NCBI GenBank assembly: GCA_902793605.1
Contig: CADBEB010000001.1
Span: forward strand, 186,001 to 250,000
DNA length: 64,000 nucleotides
Origin: an uncultured Eubacteriales bacterium
GTDB taxonomy: Bacteria; Bacillota; Clostridia; Christensenellales; Aristaeellaceae
Direction of reading: 5' to 3'
Positions within the stretch are counted from its first letter, which is position 1. Each line of letters begins with the position of its first letter. The translations under genes were made by a program, and so were the position numbers. Positions 6,734 through 14,836 of this stretch are shown piece by piece. The notes beneath the pieces were generated by a model. It made no database searches and was not told the DNA's origin. It was given only the letters and a program-made list of their open reading frames with translations.

Positions 6734-7051
6734 ATGACGGTTTACAACTGGCTGACACTGTTCGGTGTTCCTGGACTATTTGTGGCACTGGTCGGGTTTA
6801 TCAAGGTCCAGCTGGCACAAAACAAGGCGATCAAGGAGGGCCTGCAGGCCATACTGAGAGATCGCCTGCTGCAGGCATATAAATATTACGAGGAGAAAGG
6901 GTATGCTGACGCAGATGACCGGGACAACTGGGAAAACATGTATCAGCAATACCACACGCTCGGCGCCAACGGCGTGATGGATGACATCCGGGGTAAGTTC
7001 CTCGCGCTGCCGACACGGAGACCGAAGAACGGCGGCGGCGGTTTTGCATGA
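6734..7051 (+). CDS. membrane-anchored phage protein, holin-associated type
   Basis: This 105-residue protein starts at ATG 6734. Residues 5-25 (NWLTLFGVPGLFVALVGFIKV) form one likely membrane helix. The soluble part DRLLQAYKYYEEKGYADADD and the YQQYHTLGANG motif form a helical hairpin seen in many short Firmicutes phage proteins encoded just before the lysin. It may be a holin or holin partner. The C-terminus is a Gly-rich tail (KNGGGGFA). Confidence 0.6.
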   Translation: MTVYNWLTLFGVPGLFVALVGFIKVQLAQNKAIKEGLQAILRDRLLQAYKYYEEKGYADADDRDNWENMYQQYHTLGANGVMDDIRGKFLALPTRRPKNGGGGFA

Positions 7052-7062
7052 GGTGAAAAGGC

Positions 7063-7395
7063 GTGAGTGAGATCCGGATCGATCCGCGGAAACAGTTCTC
7101 GAAAAAGCTCGCGCGGTGGACGAGCGTGTTCTGGTTCTTTTACATGACCTGGCTGAGCGTGATCATGATCCTGCAGCCCGACGCGGCGCTTTATTCGGTG
7201 TATATGGGGATCATCGTTTCGGTTGTGATGATCATGAACGTGGCCGCGTATACGCGGAACAGCATATACGAGAAGATGGCGTTCGCGATGCTGAACAAGG
7301 CGAAGATTGAGATCGGGCTGAAGAACGGCGGGCAGACCGGAAAGGATGATTCCGACGAGGAGGATCTAAAACCGGAGGAGGAGAGCAACGGATGA
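7063..7395 (+). CDS. two-helix membrane protein, possible holin
   Basis: This 110-residue protein starts at GTG 7063 behind GAGGTGAAAAGG. It has a basic N-terminus (RIDPRKQFSKKLARW), two membrane helices at about residues 18-37 and 43-62, and a charged acidic tail (KDDSDEEDLKPEEES). It is directly followed, with a 4-bp overlap, by the endolysin gene. Topology and position fit a class II holin. Three membrane proteins surround this lysin, so which one is the true holin cannot be decided here. Confidence 0.6.
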   Translation: MSEIRIDPRKQFSKKLARWTSVFWFFYMTWLSVIMILQPDAALYSVYMGIIVSVVMIMNVAAYTRNSIYEKMAFAMLNKAKIEIGLKNGGQTGKDDSDEEDLKPEEESNG

Positions 7396-8135
7396 GCACG
7401 ACGCGGGAAAAGTTCGTGGATCGGTGCATGGACATCGTGAACGCAAAGCCGAAATATGAGCTGGGCTGCAGCGATCTGAAGAAGTGCGACTGCATCGGGA
7501 TGCCAAAGTACAGCCTGCGGAAGAACGGCGTGACGCTGACGACGACCGGCACAAACTGGACGATGCGGAACCAGGTGCAGAACGTGCGGAAGATCACCGG
7601 CGTTTCCGTGCTGCGGATCGGCGACCTGGTGTTCAAGAGCCGGGAACCGGGCCAGGAAGGGTACAACCTCCCGGCAAAGTACCGGAAAGGCGGCAGCGCG
7701 TACAACGGCGATCTGAACGATTACTGCCACGTGGGCGTGGTGAAAAGCGTTTCTCCGCTGCGGATCATCCACATGACAGGACCGACAGCCAAGACCGACA
7801 CGACGATCGGGAAATGGAAGTGGGCGGCAGATCTGAAACCGGCGTACATCAGCGACGGCGGCAGCAGTAATCCGGCCACGGAACCGGCGATCGAACCGGT
7901 GCCGGTGAAGGAGACCGAGTACGCGATCGTGGTCGCGGAAAAGGGCGCCTGGGTGAAGATGCGGGCAGAAGCCAGCGGCAGCTGCAAGCTGTATGACGAT
8001 GTGCCGGTGGGCGCGAAGGTGCAGATCGTGGCGCACGGGTATGACTGGACGCGGATCAGCTACGGCAGGCGCAAAGGCTGGTACATGATGACGAAGTTCC
8101 TGGACACGATCGGGGACGGCGTCGGCAAATATTAA
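7392..8135 (+). CDS. phage endolysin, NlpC/P60 peptidase with SH3 domain
   Basis: This 247-residue protein starts at ATG 7392, overlapping the previous stop. The N-terminal domain has the NlpC/P60 arrangement: a Cys in SDLKKCDCIGMPKY (about residues 27-40) as nucleophile and His in DYCHVGVVKSV (about 110-120). Family members cut peptide stems of peptidoglycan. A Pro/Glu-rich linker (about 155-175) leads to an SH3b-type domain (AEKGAWVKMRAEASGS through GRRKGWYMMTKFL) that would bind the cell wall. No signal peptide is present, as expected for a lysin released by holins. It closes the tail-lysis transcription unit with its holin-like neighbours. Confidence 0.85.
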   Translation: MSTTREKFVDRCMDIVNAKPKYELGCSDLKKCDCIGMPKYSLRKNGVTLTTTGTNWTMRNQVQNVRKITGVSVLRIGDLVFKSREPGQEGYNLPAKYRKGGSAYNGDLNDYCHVGVVKSVSPLRIIHMTGPTAKTDTTIGKWKWAADLKPAYISDGGSSNPATEPAIEPVPVKETEYAIVVAEKGAWVKMRAEASGSCKLYDDVPVGAKVQIVAHGYDWTRISYGRRKGWYMMTKFLDTIGDGVGKY

Positions 8136-8166
8136 CATTTTGCAACAAACGGGGAGGGAATGTATA

Positions 8167-8574
8167 ATGAGTCAGAGCGACATCACGCTGATCGCGATCG
8201 CGGTGGCGGTGATCCTGGCGTTCGTGATCATGATCCTGTTCACAAAGAAGGTGATCAGGCGCGAAACCGTGGAGGGGATCGCGGACGTGATCCGGGACCT
8301 GCCGGTGACGATGGGCAGCGGCTTGTTCGGGAAGATATATGAGTATTCCCGGACGGCGGTGCTGGCCGTGGAGCAACTGGTCAAGAACGGCGAAATCGAG
8401 CCGGACAACGAAGCCAGGAAAAACAAAGCGATGGGGATCGTACAGAAGGCCGCGCAGGTGGACGATGTACCATTCGGCGCGCAGGAAAGCGAGATCGCCG
8501 ACGCCTGTATCGAGGCACAGGTGCAGCAGCTGCCGCGGAACCAGAAAACGGTCAGTGGGGACGCTGGCGAGTGA
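8167..8574 (+). CDS. LLH-type phage holin
   Basis: ATG 8167 is chosen as start because GGGGAGGGA at 8151-8159 precedes it; the longer frame from 8140 would include the ribosome binding site. The 135 residues have one N-terminal membrane helix (TLIAIAVAVILAFVIMILFT, about 5-25) and then a soluble helical domain. That domain holds the pattern TAVLAVEQL..NGEI followed by KAMGIVQKAAQ and ADACIEAQVQQL, typical of the Holin_LLH family from lactobacilli phages. It would help permeabilise the membrane for the endolysin encoded 31 bp upstream. It is the last phage gene before the terminator. Confidence 0.75.
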   Translation: MSQSDITLIAIAVAVILAFVIMILFTKKVIRRETVEGIADVIRDLPVTMGSGLFGKIYEYSRTAVLAVEQLVKNGEIEPDNEARKNKAMGIVQKAAQVDDVPFGAQESEIADACIEAQVQQLPRNQKTVSGDAGE

Positions 8575-8615
8575 TCGACTGGCACACGGGGTGTGGTGGT
8601 TCATCTCCACTCTTG

Positions 8616-8646
8616 CCGGTCCAAGATTAACCTTGACCGGTTTTTT
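8616..8646 (+). terminator. rho-independent terminator closing the phage operon
   Basis: CCGGTC and GACCGG (with an added AAG/CTT pairing around a bulge) form a stem around a short loop, followed by TTTTTT at 8641-8646. It lies 42 bp after the last phage gene. Confidence 0.85.
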
Positions 8647-8651
8647 CATAC

Positions 8652-8678
8652 AAAAAAACCTGGTCGGATGAGACCAGG
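8652..8678 (-). terminator. rho-independent terminator of tRNA-Leu
   Basis: On the minus strand CCTGGTC-TCATCC-GACCAGG is followed by seven T (A-run at 8652-8658 on +). It lies just downstream of the tRNA-Leu 3' end and back to back with the phage terminator. Confidence 0.85.
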
Positions 8679-8685
8679 AGAAATG

Positions 8686-8767
8686 TGCGGTCGACGGGAC
8701 TTGAACCCGTACCCATTGCTGGACACGCCCCTCAAACGTGCGCGTATGCCTATTCCGCCACGACCGC
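8686..8767 (-). tRNA. tRNA-Leu (anticodon GAG)
   Basis: Reading the minus strand, the acceptor GCGGTCG (8767-8761) pairs with CGACCGC, followed by discriminator A at 8686. The anticodon stem CACGT/GCGTG encloses the loop TTGAGGG, so the anticodon is GAG, reading CUC/CUU. A long variable arm and the T-arm ACGGG-TTCAAGT-CCCGT are present, as in class II leucine tRNAs. CCA is not encoded. Its 3' end faces the phage block, so this gene is a plausible attachment site. Confidence 0.95.
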
Positions 8768-8780
8768 AAGAAGCATAGGG

Positions 8781-8809
8781 ATTATAAAACGTAGACGGTA
8801 CTTTGTCAA
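8781..8809 (-). promoter_or_regulatory. promoter of tRNA-Leu
   Basis: A perfect consensus on the minus strand: TTGACA (8809-8804), 17-bp spacer, TATAAT (8786-8781). The expected start is a few bases before the tRNA 5' end at 8767. Confidence 0.9.
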
Positions 8810-8828
8810 GCTTGGAAAAGAAGAATAC

Positions 8829-8857
8829 TTGCAGAATGTCTGATAATTCGGTAATAT
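8829..8857 (+). promoter_or_regulatory. promoter of the L,D-transpeptidase gene
   Basis: TTGCAG (8829-8834), 17-bp spacer, TAATAT (8852-8857), about 50 bp before the start codon. Confidence 0.65.
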
Positions 8858-8910
8858 ATTTGAAACAAATGATAAACATCCGTTTATCATGAAGGAAAGG
8901 AGTGAATGCC

Positions 8911-10938
8911 TTGCAACGCGTTTCAAGGTATTGTATTCCTTTTTTCCTGGTGATCGTATGGTTCCTATTGCCGAAAACCGTGTATTCAGCCGGAGATTTT
9001 TCCGTAAAACGGGTCGGAAACCTGATCCCTTTCAGTGACAACGCTTTTACTGTCACGGCTCCGGAAAGCGGGGAGCTGACAATCAGCATTCACGACGATA
9101 TTTCCGTATACCGTGTGATCCGACAGGAGATCGAAGCGGGCGACATGACCATCCATTGGGACGGATGCGCCTTCAATCATGAAAAACTTGCGGCAAAAAA
9201 CTATACGATCAGCGCCGAACTGAAGGGCATTTCCGGTGAGGAATACAGCATCAGCTTCAACACACCGGTGGAATATACCGGGCAGTGCCTCCAGTATCTG
9301 CTTCCTTCTTCAGATCTGATTGCGCTCGAGAACCCTGAAGAATGGTTTGTTGAGTTCAGGACGGTTCAGAAAGGAACAGTTATTTTTCTGTTTGAGAAAA
9401 CAGAAGACGAACAGGCCCAATATACCGTAAATACGACAGGAGGCAGGATCAACCGTCTTACCTACAGCGAATTGACGGGGAAAGCGCTTTCGACAGGAAG
9501 CTTTCATGTGACTGCCTTTGAAAAGAGCAAACCGGAAGAAACCTTTGAATTCGACCTTAATGTTCTGGAAAGATCTCCCTCGGCGAAAGAAGTATTCCTG
9601 ACCGGAGAGATCCTTCCGGAAGCGGGAATGTCAGAAGCAGAAATCTGGCAGTATATGCAGCAGCCTTCGGTCGTCGTGGATATCGATTCTTTCAAACATC
9701 AGAAAGTTTATTCAGAGAAAAATAAGGAGAGCGCTTCCCTCGGTACGCTGCATGGACAGACACAGGCCCTGAAAGTCATGAAGCTTGAGGATGATTGGGC
9801 TTTTATCGGCGCGTGGAACCATGAAGAGGCGGAATATATGGAAGGCTGGGTGCCTTCTGCCTTACTGAAAGTTGTCAAACCTGACCCGGATTACGGCCTT
9901 CTGATCAATAAGCGGATGCAGACGATGGAGGTGTTTTACCGTGGAAAACGGATCGACACGCTTAATGTATCGACAGGAAGGCCCGAACCGAAGCATCCGG
10001 AGCAGGAGACTGCTGCCGGAAGCTTTCTGACAGGTTACCATCGGGTCGATTTTTCCATGAACGGCAAGAAATATGACTATGTGGTCCAGTATGATGGCGG
10101 AAACCTGCTGCACCAGATCCCGTACGAATGGGGAAAGGACAAGAAGGATTTCTCGCTTGGAAGGGGATACCTTGGTGCAAAAGCATCCCATGCCTGCATC
10201 AGGATCCAGTCAGAACCAGGCGAAAACGGAATCAACGCCTACTGGATCTGGACCCACATACCGTATCACACGCGGGTGCTGATTCTTGACGATCCGGACG
10301 AAAGAAGACCAGTGACAGAAGGCCCGGAAATCATCCGGGAACCGCTCCAAACAACGGCTGGACAGTTCCGGATCTCCCTCAGGGATGAAAAATGGGTCGA
10401 AGAAGCATCCCCGCGCACAGCAGTTTCGGAGGCCGACGGTCATCGGATCGGCTTCGCCGGATGCAGCGAGAAGGAATACCTCAGGGATCCGGAAACAGTT
10501 ACCCGGCGGATTCAGGAGCTTCATGAGAAAGGATGCGAGAAAATCATCCTGAGGTGTTTCTGGACTGATCATAAGGCAGAAAAGCATACAGCCATTCAGG
10601 AGGCCATGGCCAGAAAAGGCGTCAAAGCAGGAGCTGATCTCGTTGTCGGCAACGGCAATAGGACTTTTTTCGGATGCGAAGGATTTGAGAACGGAATGAT
10701 CCTCTACGGGCTGGGTGACGGAAGCATCCAAAGGGGCGGAAAGAAACAGGCGGCATCCGTACTGACAGCGGAGATTATTTTCGATTCGAGCCCTGAAAAA
10801 ATCAGGCCGCTTATCGTTTTACGTCCTGCTGATTCCGGGGCGGATGCGGAAACGATCGCTGAACGAATGGCGGAAGATTCGGTCGGAACAGGGATCCGGC
10901 AGGTTTACCTGCTGAAAGGAAATCAATCAAAACAATAA
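8911..10938 (+). CDS. secreted L,D-transpeptidase (YkuD) fused to a CapA-like domain
   Basis: TTG 8911 fits best as start (AAGGAG at 8897-8902, eight bases away); GTG 8902 would overlap that site. The 675 residues begin with a signal peptide (RYCIPFFLVIVWFLLP, about 7-25). A FlgD/Ig-like region follows, then an SH3-like domain (about 250-325) and the L,D-transpeptidase domain (about 330-450) with the catalytic motif SHACIRI, Cys429. The enzyme would make 3-3 peptidoglycan cross-links or anchor proteins outside the membrane. The last 160 residues (GAD..VGNGNRTFFGCEGFENG, LYGLGDGS) resemble the C-terminal half of CapA-type poly-gamma-glutamate proteins; the usual N-terminal metal-binding half is absent. 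The gene converges on the next, with a 16-bp overlap. Confidence 0.8.
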   Translation: MQRVSRYCIPFFLVIVWFLLPKTVYSAGDFSVKRVGNLIPFSDNAFTVTAPESGELTISIHDDISVYRVIRQEIEAGDMTIHWDGCAFNHEKLAAKNYTISAELKGISGEEYSISFNTPVEYTGQCLQYLLPSSDLIALENPEEWFVEFRTVQKGTVIFLFEKTEDEQAQYTVNTTGGRINRLTYSELTGKALSTGSFHVTAFEKSKPEETFEFDLNVLERSPSAKEVFLTGEILPEAGMSEAEIWQYMQQPSVVVDIDSFKHQKVYSEKNKESASLGTLHGQTQALKVMKLEDDWAFIGAWNHEEAEYMEGWVPSALLKVVKPDPDYGLLINKRMQTMEVFYRGKRIDTLNVSTGRPEPKHPEQETAAGSFLTGYHRVDFSMNGKKYDYVVQYDGGNLLHQIPYEWGKDKKDFSLGRGYLGAKASHACIRIQSEPGENGINAYWIWTHIPYHTRVLILDDPDERRPVTEGPEIIREPLQTTAGQFRISLRDEKWVEEASPRTAVSEADGHRIGFAGCSEKEYLRDPETVTRRIQELHEKGCEKIILRCFWTDHKAEKHTAIQEAMARKGVKAGADLVVGNGNRTFFGCEGFENGMILYGLGDGSIQRGGKKQAASVLTAEIIFDSSPEKIRPLIVLRPADSGADAETIAERMAEDSVGTGIRQVYLLKGNQSKQ

Positions 10939-12044
10939 AATACGCACTCGAGCCGACCGTTGTAGAGCCTCCGCTTCCGATCGGCTCTTTTCCCGTAGCT
11001 TCGCTCAAACGCCGGGTCGGACGAGATCGCGCAAAGACGCCAGGACGGATGTCGGTCCTTCAAGGCATGAAGATCGCGATAAAGGAGACGGCAGTTTTTC
11101 TGATCAGACAAGCGTTCCCCATAGGGCGGATTGCAGAGGAAAACGCCGTCGGATGCCTCCAGCTTCAATTGCTGGAGCGGAACGCAGGAGAGCAGGATAT
11201 CATCCTGACAGAGCCCTGCCTGGCGAATATGGCGTCGGGCAAGCTCCAGTGCATCCGGATCGATATCCGATCCGGTGATACCGGTGACGTATCCGTGAAT
11301 CAGCTCGCTTCTGACTTTTTCCCGGACCGTATTCAGTATTGACGGATCGGAGAAGCACAGATCTTCCATCGAAAAACGCCTGTTAATCCCCGGCGCGCGG
11401 TGCGACGCCATGAACGCGGCCTCGATCAGGAGAGTCCCTGTGCCGCAGCAGGGATCGTGCAAAGGAATACCGGGATGCCAGGGAGAAAGCTCGACAAGCG
11501 CGGCAGCCAGCGTTTCACGAAGAGGGGCTTCACCGTTCCATGTACGGTAACCGCGACGTGAAAGAGCGTCACCGGAAGTATTCAGCAGAATACGCGTATG
11601 ATCATTGCGGACAGAGATATGTATCGGAAGGGGAGCACCTGATTCCGGAAAAACCTGGAGACCGGTGGTTTTTTTTGTTTTTTCAATGATCGCTTTTTTT
11701 GCGACTGACTGGCAGTCCCTCTGGCTCATCAGCGTACTTCTGGTACATTTACAGCTGATATTGATCGCTTCCTTCCCTGTAAAGCAGAAGGACCAGTCGA
11801 TTCCGTAAACTGCCTGATACAGATCTTCGAAGGAACGGCAGACAGTATCGGACAGAATGATAAATAGCCTGTCACTGAAATGCATACGCAGATTGAATTC
11901 AAAGAGGCGGATCAGCGAGCAGTCAAAAAGAACGCCGCCGTTCTCCGCGGTGACCGCTGAGGCGCCGAGCCGCTTCAGTTCAGTGGATATAAGCCCCTCC
12001 ATACCAAATGCTGCACTGGCGAAACAACGGAACTGACGATCCAT
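10923..12044 (-). CDS. THUMP-domain rRNA guanine-N2 methyltransferase (RlmL N-terminal/YpsC type)
   Basis: This 373-residue protein starts at ATG 12044 behind GGGAGGTGAT. A THUMP RNA-binding region (about 1-160) is followed by a Rossmann methyltransferase: LHDPCCGTGTLLIEAAF (SAM-binding motif I, about 203-219), ITGSDIDPDALELARRH (motif II) and FLCNPPYGERL (catalytic NPPY). Domain order and length match YpsC of Bacillus and the N-terminal half of E. coli RlmL, which methylates guanine 2445 of 23S rRNA. The exact target here is inferred. It is monocistronic on the minus strand and diverges from darA. Confidence 0.85.
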   Translation of the reverse strand: MDRQFRCFASAAFGMEGLISTELKRLGASAVTAENGGVLFDCSLIRLFEFNLRMHFSDRLFIILSDTVCRSFEDLYQAVYGIDWSFCFTGKEAINISCKCTRSTLMSQRDCQSVAKKAIIEKTKKTTGLQVFPESGAPLPIHISVRNDHTRILLNTSGDALSRRGYRTWNGEAPLRETLAAALVELSPWHPGIPLHDPCCGTGTLLIEAAFMASHRAPGINRRFSMEDLCFSDPSILNTVREKVRSELIHGYVTGITGSDIDPDALELARRHIRQAGLCQDDILLSCVPLQQLKLEASDGVFLCNPPYGERLSDQKNCRLLYRDLHALKDRHPSWRLCAISSDPAFERSYGKRADRKRRLYNGRLECVFYCFD

Positions 12045-12066
12045 TATCCATCACCTCCCGGATATG

Positions 12067-12095
12067 AGTTTATCGGATTTTTACGAGGATGTAAA
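12067..12095 (-). promoter_or_regulatory. promoter of the THUMP methyltransferase gene
   Basis: Minus strand TTTACA (12095-12090), 17-bp spacer, TAAACT (12072-12067), about 25 bp before the start codon. Confidence 0.6.
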
Positions 12096-12139
12096 CAAAA
12101 ACGGAACTCCGGGCTGACAGGAACTGAACAGCAGTAAAC

Positions 12140-12168
12140 TTGCTTTTCAAAACAATGTATCGTATAAT
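12140..12168 (+). promoter_or_regulatory. promoter of darA-holB-ricT
   Basis: TTGCTT (12140-12145), 17-bp spacer, TATAAT (12163-12168). The predicted start near 12175 leaves a short leader with an AGGAGG at 12183-12188. Confidence 0.8.
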
Positions 12169-12201
12169 TTCCGGGTAATGAGAGGAGGAACCGGGATTCT
12201 T

Positions 12202-12534
12202 ATGAAACTGCTGATTGCCATTGTTCAGGATGAAGATTCCTCGAAGCTCGTATCCAAGATGATGCAGCAGGGCTTTGGCGTTACAAAACTTGCGACGACC
12301 GGCGGATTCCTGAAAGCCGGGAATACGACTCTTTTGCTTGGTGTTGATGATTCCCGCGTAGAAGAAGCAATTGAAGTTGTCGAATCTGTCTGCAAAAGCC
12401 GGAAACAGATTTCCACGGCCACAACGACGGTTGGAGGAATCTCCCATGGTGAGTTTCCGACCTATCCGATCGAAGTGACTGTCGGCGGTGCAACGGTATT
12501 TGTGCTCACGGTCGATCAGTTCCTGAAGGTTTAA
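12202..12534 (+). CDS. darA: cyclic-di-AMP receptor DarA (PII-like)
   Basis: ATG 12202 gives a 110-residue protein starting MKLLIAIVQDEDSSKL, the usual start of this family; an upstream ATG at 12178 would overlap the ribosome binding site. The PII-like ferredoxin fold is visible: beta strand 1, helix with VSKMMQQGFGVTKLATTGGFL, then NTTLLLGVDD, and the C-terminal GGATVFVLTVDQF. The TGGF and following loop residues bind c-di-AMP in characterised DarA/PstA proteins. It lies directly before holB and ricT, the same order as yaaQ-holB-yaaT in Bacillus. A c-di-AMP phosphodiesterase (PgpH) is encoded in this window at 47576-49948. Confidence 0.93.
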   Translation: MKLLIAIVQDEDSSKLVSKMMQQGFGVTKLATTGGFLKAGNTTLLLGVDDSRVEEAIEVVESVCKSRKQISTATTTVGGISHGEFPTYPIEVTVGGATVFVLTVDQFLKV

Positions 12535-12542
12535 CCGGAAAG

Positions 12543-13556
12543 ATGAATAATGCACCGGCATTTCAGGATTTTCTGCCGCAGGGGGATGAGATCACAGTGC
12601 TGCAGGACCAGATCCGCAAAGGCAGAATGGTCCATGCACTGCTGATCACGGGAGAAGACGGCACAGGGAAGAGGACGCTCGCACGTCTCATTGCGTCTGC
12701 ACTCCTTTGCAGAAGCGAGGAAAACAGGCCCTGCGGAATATGCAGCAGCTGTATCCGCGTGAGCGATAACGAACACCCCGATCTTATCACGATCGAAAAA
12801 GGTGTTCCGTTAACCAATGAAAGCCGCAAAAGCAAGGCTTCCATCCCTGTCGACGATATTCGTGAAATGATCCGCCTGAGCAGTTCATATCCGTTTGAAG
12901 GCGGAAACCGGGTCATTCTGATCGCCAATGCGGAGGATATGACGCCGCAGGCGCAGAACTGCCTGCTGAAAATCCTGGAAGAGCCTCCGGAAAACACCTA
13001 TTTTGTGCTGACTTCCGGGCATCCGGAACAGCTTCTCGTGACAGTCAGAAGCAGATGCCGATTTCTGAAGCTGCGTCCCTGGGAAGAGAACAGAATCATC
13101 GACATCCTTGAAAAATGCGGAAGCGATCCGGAAAGAGCCCGACTGGCGGCAGCGGCCTGCCACGGATCGATCGGATATGCGAAACAGCTGACTGCCGACG
13201 AAGAATACTGGAAGATGCGGGACGATATTGTCACTTCCTTTTTCCGATCAGGAGAAAGAAGCTCGATCCTTTCCGTGTCATCACGCTGGAAGGAGAATAA
13301 GGCTGATGCGGAAAAGCTGTTTGATACACTTGAGGAATGCGTACGTATCATGATGATATACCGCATAGAAAAGAAAGAAGACCAAAGGTTGAATGGTTTT
13401 TCTGACGCCTGGAGGCGCTTTGCTGCGGAGGCGGATCCTGAAAGGTTCGTGTTTTTACTGAACAGGATCATTGATGCCAGGAAACAATACGGCTCAAATG
13501 TCAGTATTCAGGCGATTGTGGAACAGTTGCTGCTGAGTTTTATGGGAGTGATATAG
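12543..13556 (+). CDS. holB: DNA polymerase III delta' subunit
   Basis: This 337-residue clamp-loader subunit starts at ATG 12543, nine bases after darA. The AAA+ core has LLITGEDGTGKRTLARL (P-loop-like, about 34-50), a zinc-binding group CGICSSC (about 61-67), and the region AEDMTPQAQNCLLKILEEPP with the sensor/arginine-type segment SRCRFLKLRPW. Delta' works with delta, tau/gamma and the beta clamp at the replication fork. The C-terminal half is helical and less conserved. It is followed at once by ricT. Confidence 0.9.
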   Translation: MNNAPAFQDFLPQGDEITVLQDQIRKGRMVHALLITGEDGTGKRTLARLIASALLCRSEENRPCGICSSCIRVSDNEHPDLITIEKGVPLTNESRKSKASIPVDDIREMIRLSSSYPFEGGNRVILIANAEDMTPQAQNCLLKILEEPPENTYFVLTSGHPEQLLVTVRSRCRFLKLRPWEENRIIDILEKCGSDPERARLAAAACHGSIGYAKQLTADEEYWKMRDDIVTSFFRSGERSSILSVSSRWKENKADAEKLFDTLEECVRIMMIYRIEKKEDQRLNGFSDAWRRFAAEADPERFVFLLNRIIDARKQYGSNVSIQAIVEQLLLSFMGVI

Positions 13557-13557
13557 A

Positions 13558-14742
13558 ATGAGCAAGATCATAGGGGTTCAGTTCCAGAAGAACGGAAAGA
13601 TGTATTATTTCGATGCCAATGGCATTGAAGTACAGAACAACACATATGTAATCGTCGATACGGTACGCGGACTCGATCTCGGTGAAGTTGTTCTTTCGCC
13701 GAGGGAGATGCCTGCACTTCAGGAGACAGAATCACTGAAAAAGGTCGTCAGGATCGCGACCGAACAGGACATTCAACATGGAAGGGACAACCGGATCAAG
13801 GAAAAGGAAGCTTTTGAGATCTGCCAGAAAAAGATCGCTGAACACAAACTGGAAATGAAACTCGTTTCTGTCGAGTACTCATTTGACGGCAGCAAAGTCA
13901 TTTTCTATTTCACCGCCAACGGCCGTGTTGATTTCCGTTCCCTAGTCAAAGATCTTGCGTCTGTATTCAAGATGCGGATCGAGTTGCGCCAGATCGGCGT
14001 CAGAGATGAGGCAAAAATGCTTGGCGGACTCGGCCCTTGCGGACGGCCCATCTGCTGCGGCTCATTCCTTTCACAATTCCAGCCGGTATCCATCAAAATG
14101 GCAAAGGAACAGAACCTGTCACTCAACCCCACAAAGATCAGTGGCGTATGCGGGAGGCTGATGTGCTGCCTGAAATATGAACAGGATCATTATGAACAGA
14201 CGCGCAAACGCATGCCAAAGGTCGGCAGAACAGTCAATACACCGGATGGTTCCGGACCTGTGACCGAACTGAATATCATCAGGGAAACGGTATTCGTCCG
14301 GCTTACAAACGGGGACACAAGTGAGATTAAGGAATATCCGCTTGAAAGCATCACACGGACGGTGGAAAACCCACAGCCGGAAAAAAATGCTTCCAATCAT
14401 GAGAATACTGAAAAAGCAAAAAAAGGGAATTCGGCATCCGGCACCCCGGACAAGAGTGAAAAGACAGAATCATCCAGCAGTAAGGAAGAAAACCGTAACC
14501 AGAACAAAAACAAAAACCGTGCAAGAAACCAGCAGCTCGGCCAACCTGTAAAACGCGAAAACCCGAATCGTGAAAACACAAAAGTTTCAAAAAACGAAAA
14601 AGAAGAAAATAGAAGTACAGAAGCGGAAGACAGGAAAATGAACGAAACGACTTCCGAAAAGGCTGAAACAGCTCCCAAAGCAACTTCTTCCGCTTGGGCT
14701 GACGCCGTTCAGAATGCAATGCGTGCGATTGACAAAGAGTAA
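13558..14742 (+). CDS. ricT: PSP1-domain protein RicT (YaaT)
   Basis: This 394-residue protein starts at ATG 13558, one base after the holB stop. The PSP1 domain shows the family signature: GPCGRPICCGSFL and GVCGRLMCCLKYE, with Cys-rich clusters at about residues 160-215. RicT with RicA and RicF forms the Fe-S Y-complex that supports RNase Y mRNA maturation and, in Bacillus, sporulation and competence. After about residue 275 there is a tail of some 110 residues, very rich in Lys, Glu, Asn and Ser, likely disordered (EENRNQNKNKNRARNQQ), absent from the short Bacillus protein. It ends with WADAVQNAMRAID. Confidence 0.9.
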   Translation: MSKIIGVQFQKNGKMYYFDANGIEVQNNTYVIVDTVRGLDLGEVVLSPREMPALQETESLKKVVRIATEQDIQHGRDNRIKEKEAFEICQKKIAEHKLEMKLVSVEYSFDGSKVIFYFTANGRVDFRSLVKDLASVFKMRIELRQIGVRDEAKMLGGLGPCGRPICCGSFLSQFQPVSIKMAKEQNLSLNPTKISGVCGRLMCCLKYEQDHYEQTRKRMPKVGRTVNTPDGSGPVTELNIIRETVFVRLTNGDTSEIKEYPLESITRTVENPQPEKNASNHENTEKAKKGNSASGTPDKSEKTESSSSKEENRNQNKNKNRARNQQLGQPVKRENPNRENTKVSKNEKEENRSTEAEDRKMNETTSEKAETAPKATSSAWADAVQNAMRAIDKE

Positions 14743-14836
14743 CAGGAGAGCTTGCTTTTGAGACTGTTCAATGATATATTATTATTGAATCGACACGTAC
14801 CCGTTACGTGCAAAGAAAACTTTGGAGGTATGAATC

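Noticed and set aside
8140-8168. TTGCAA-17-TATAAT promoter-like sequence before the LLH holin gene
   Set aside because: The -10 box overlaps the ATG at 8167, so transcripts would start inside the gene. It is more likely chance, with expression from the upstream phage operon.
1-8650. Left attachment site and phage integrase
   Set aside because: No second copy of the tRNA-Leu 3' end and no integrase gene appear in the phage block. The left boundary must lie outside the window.
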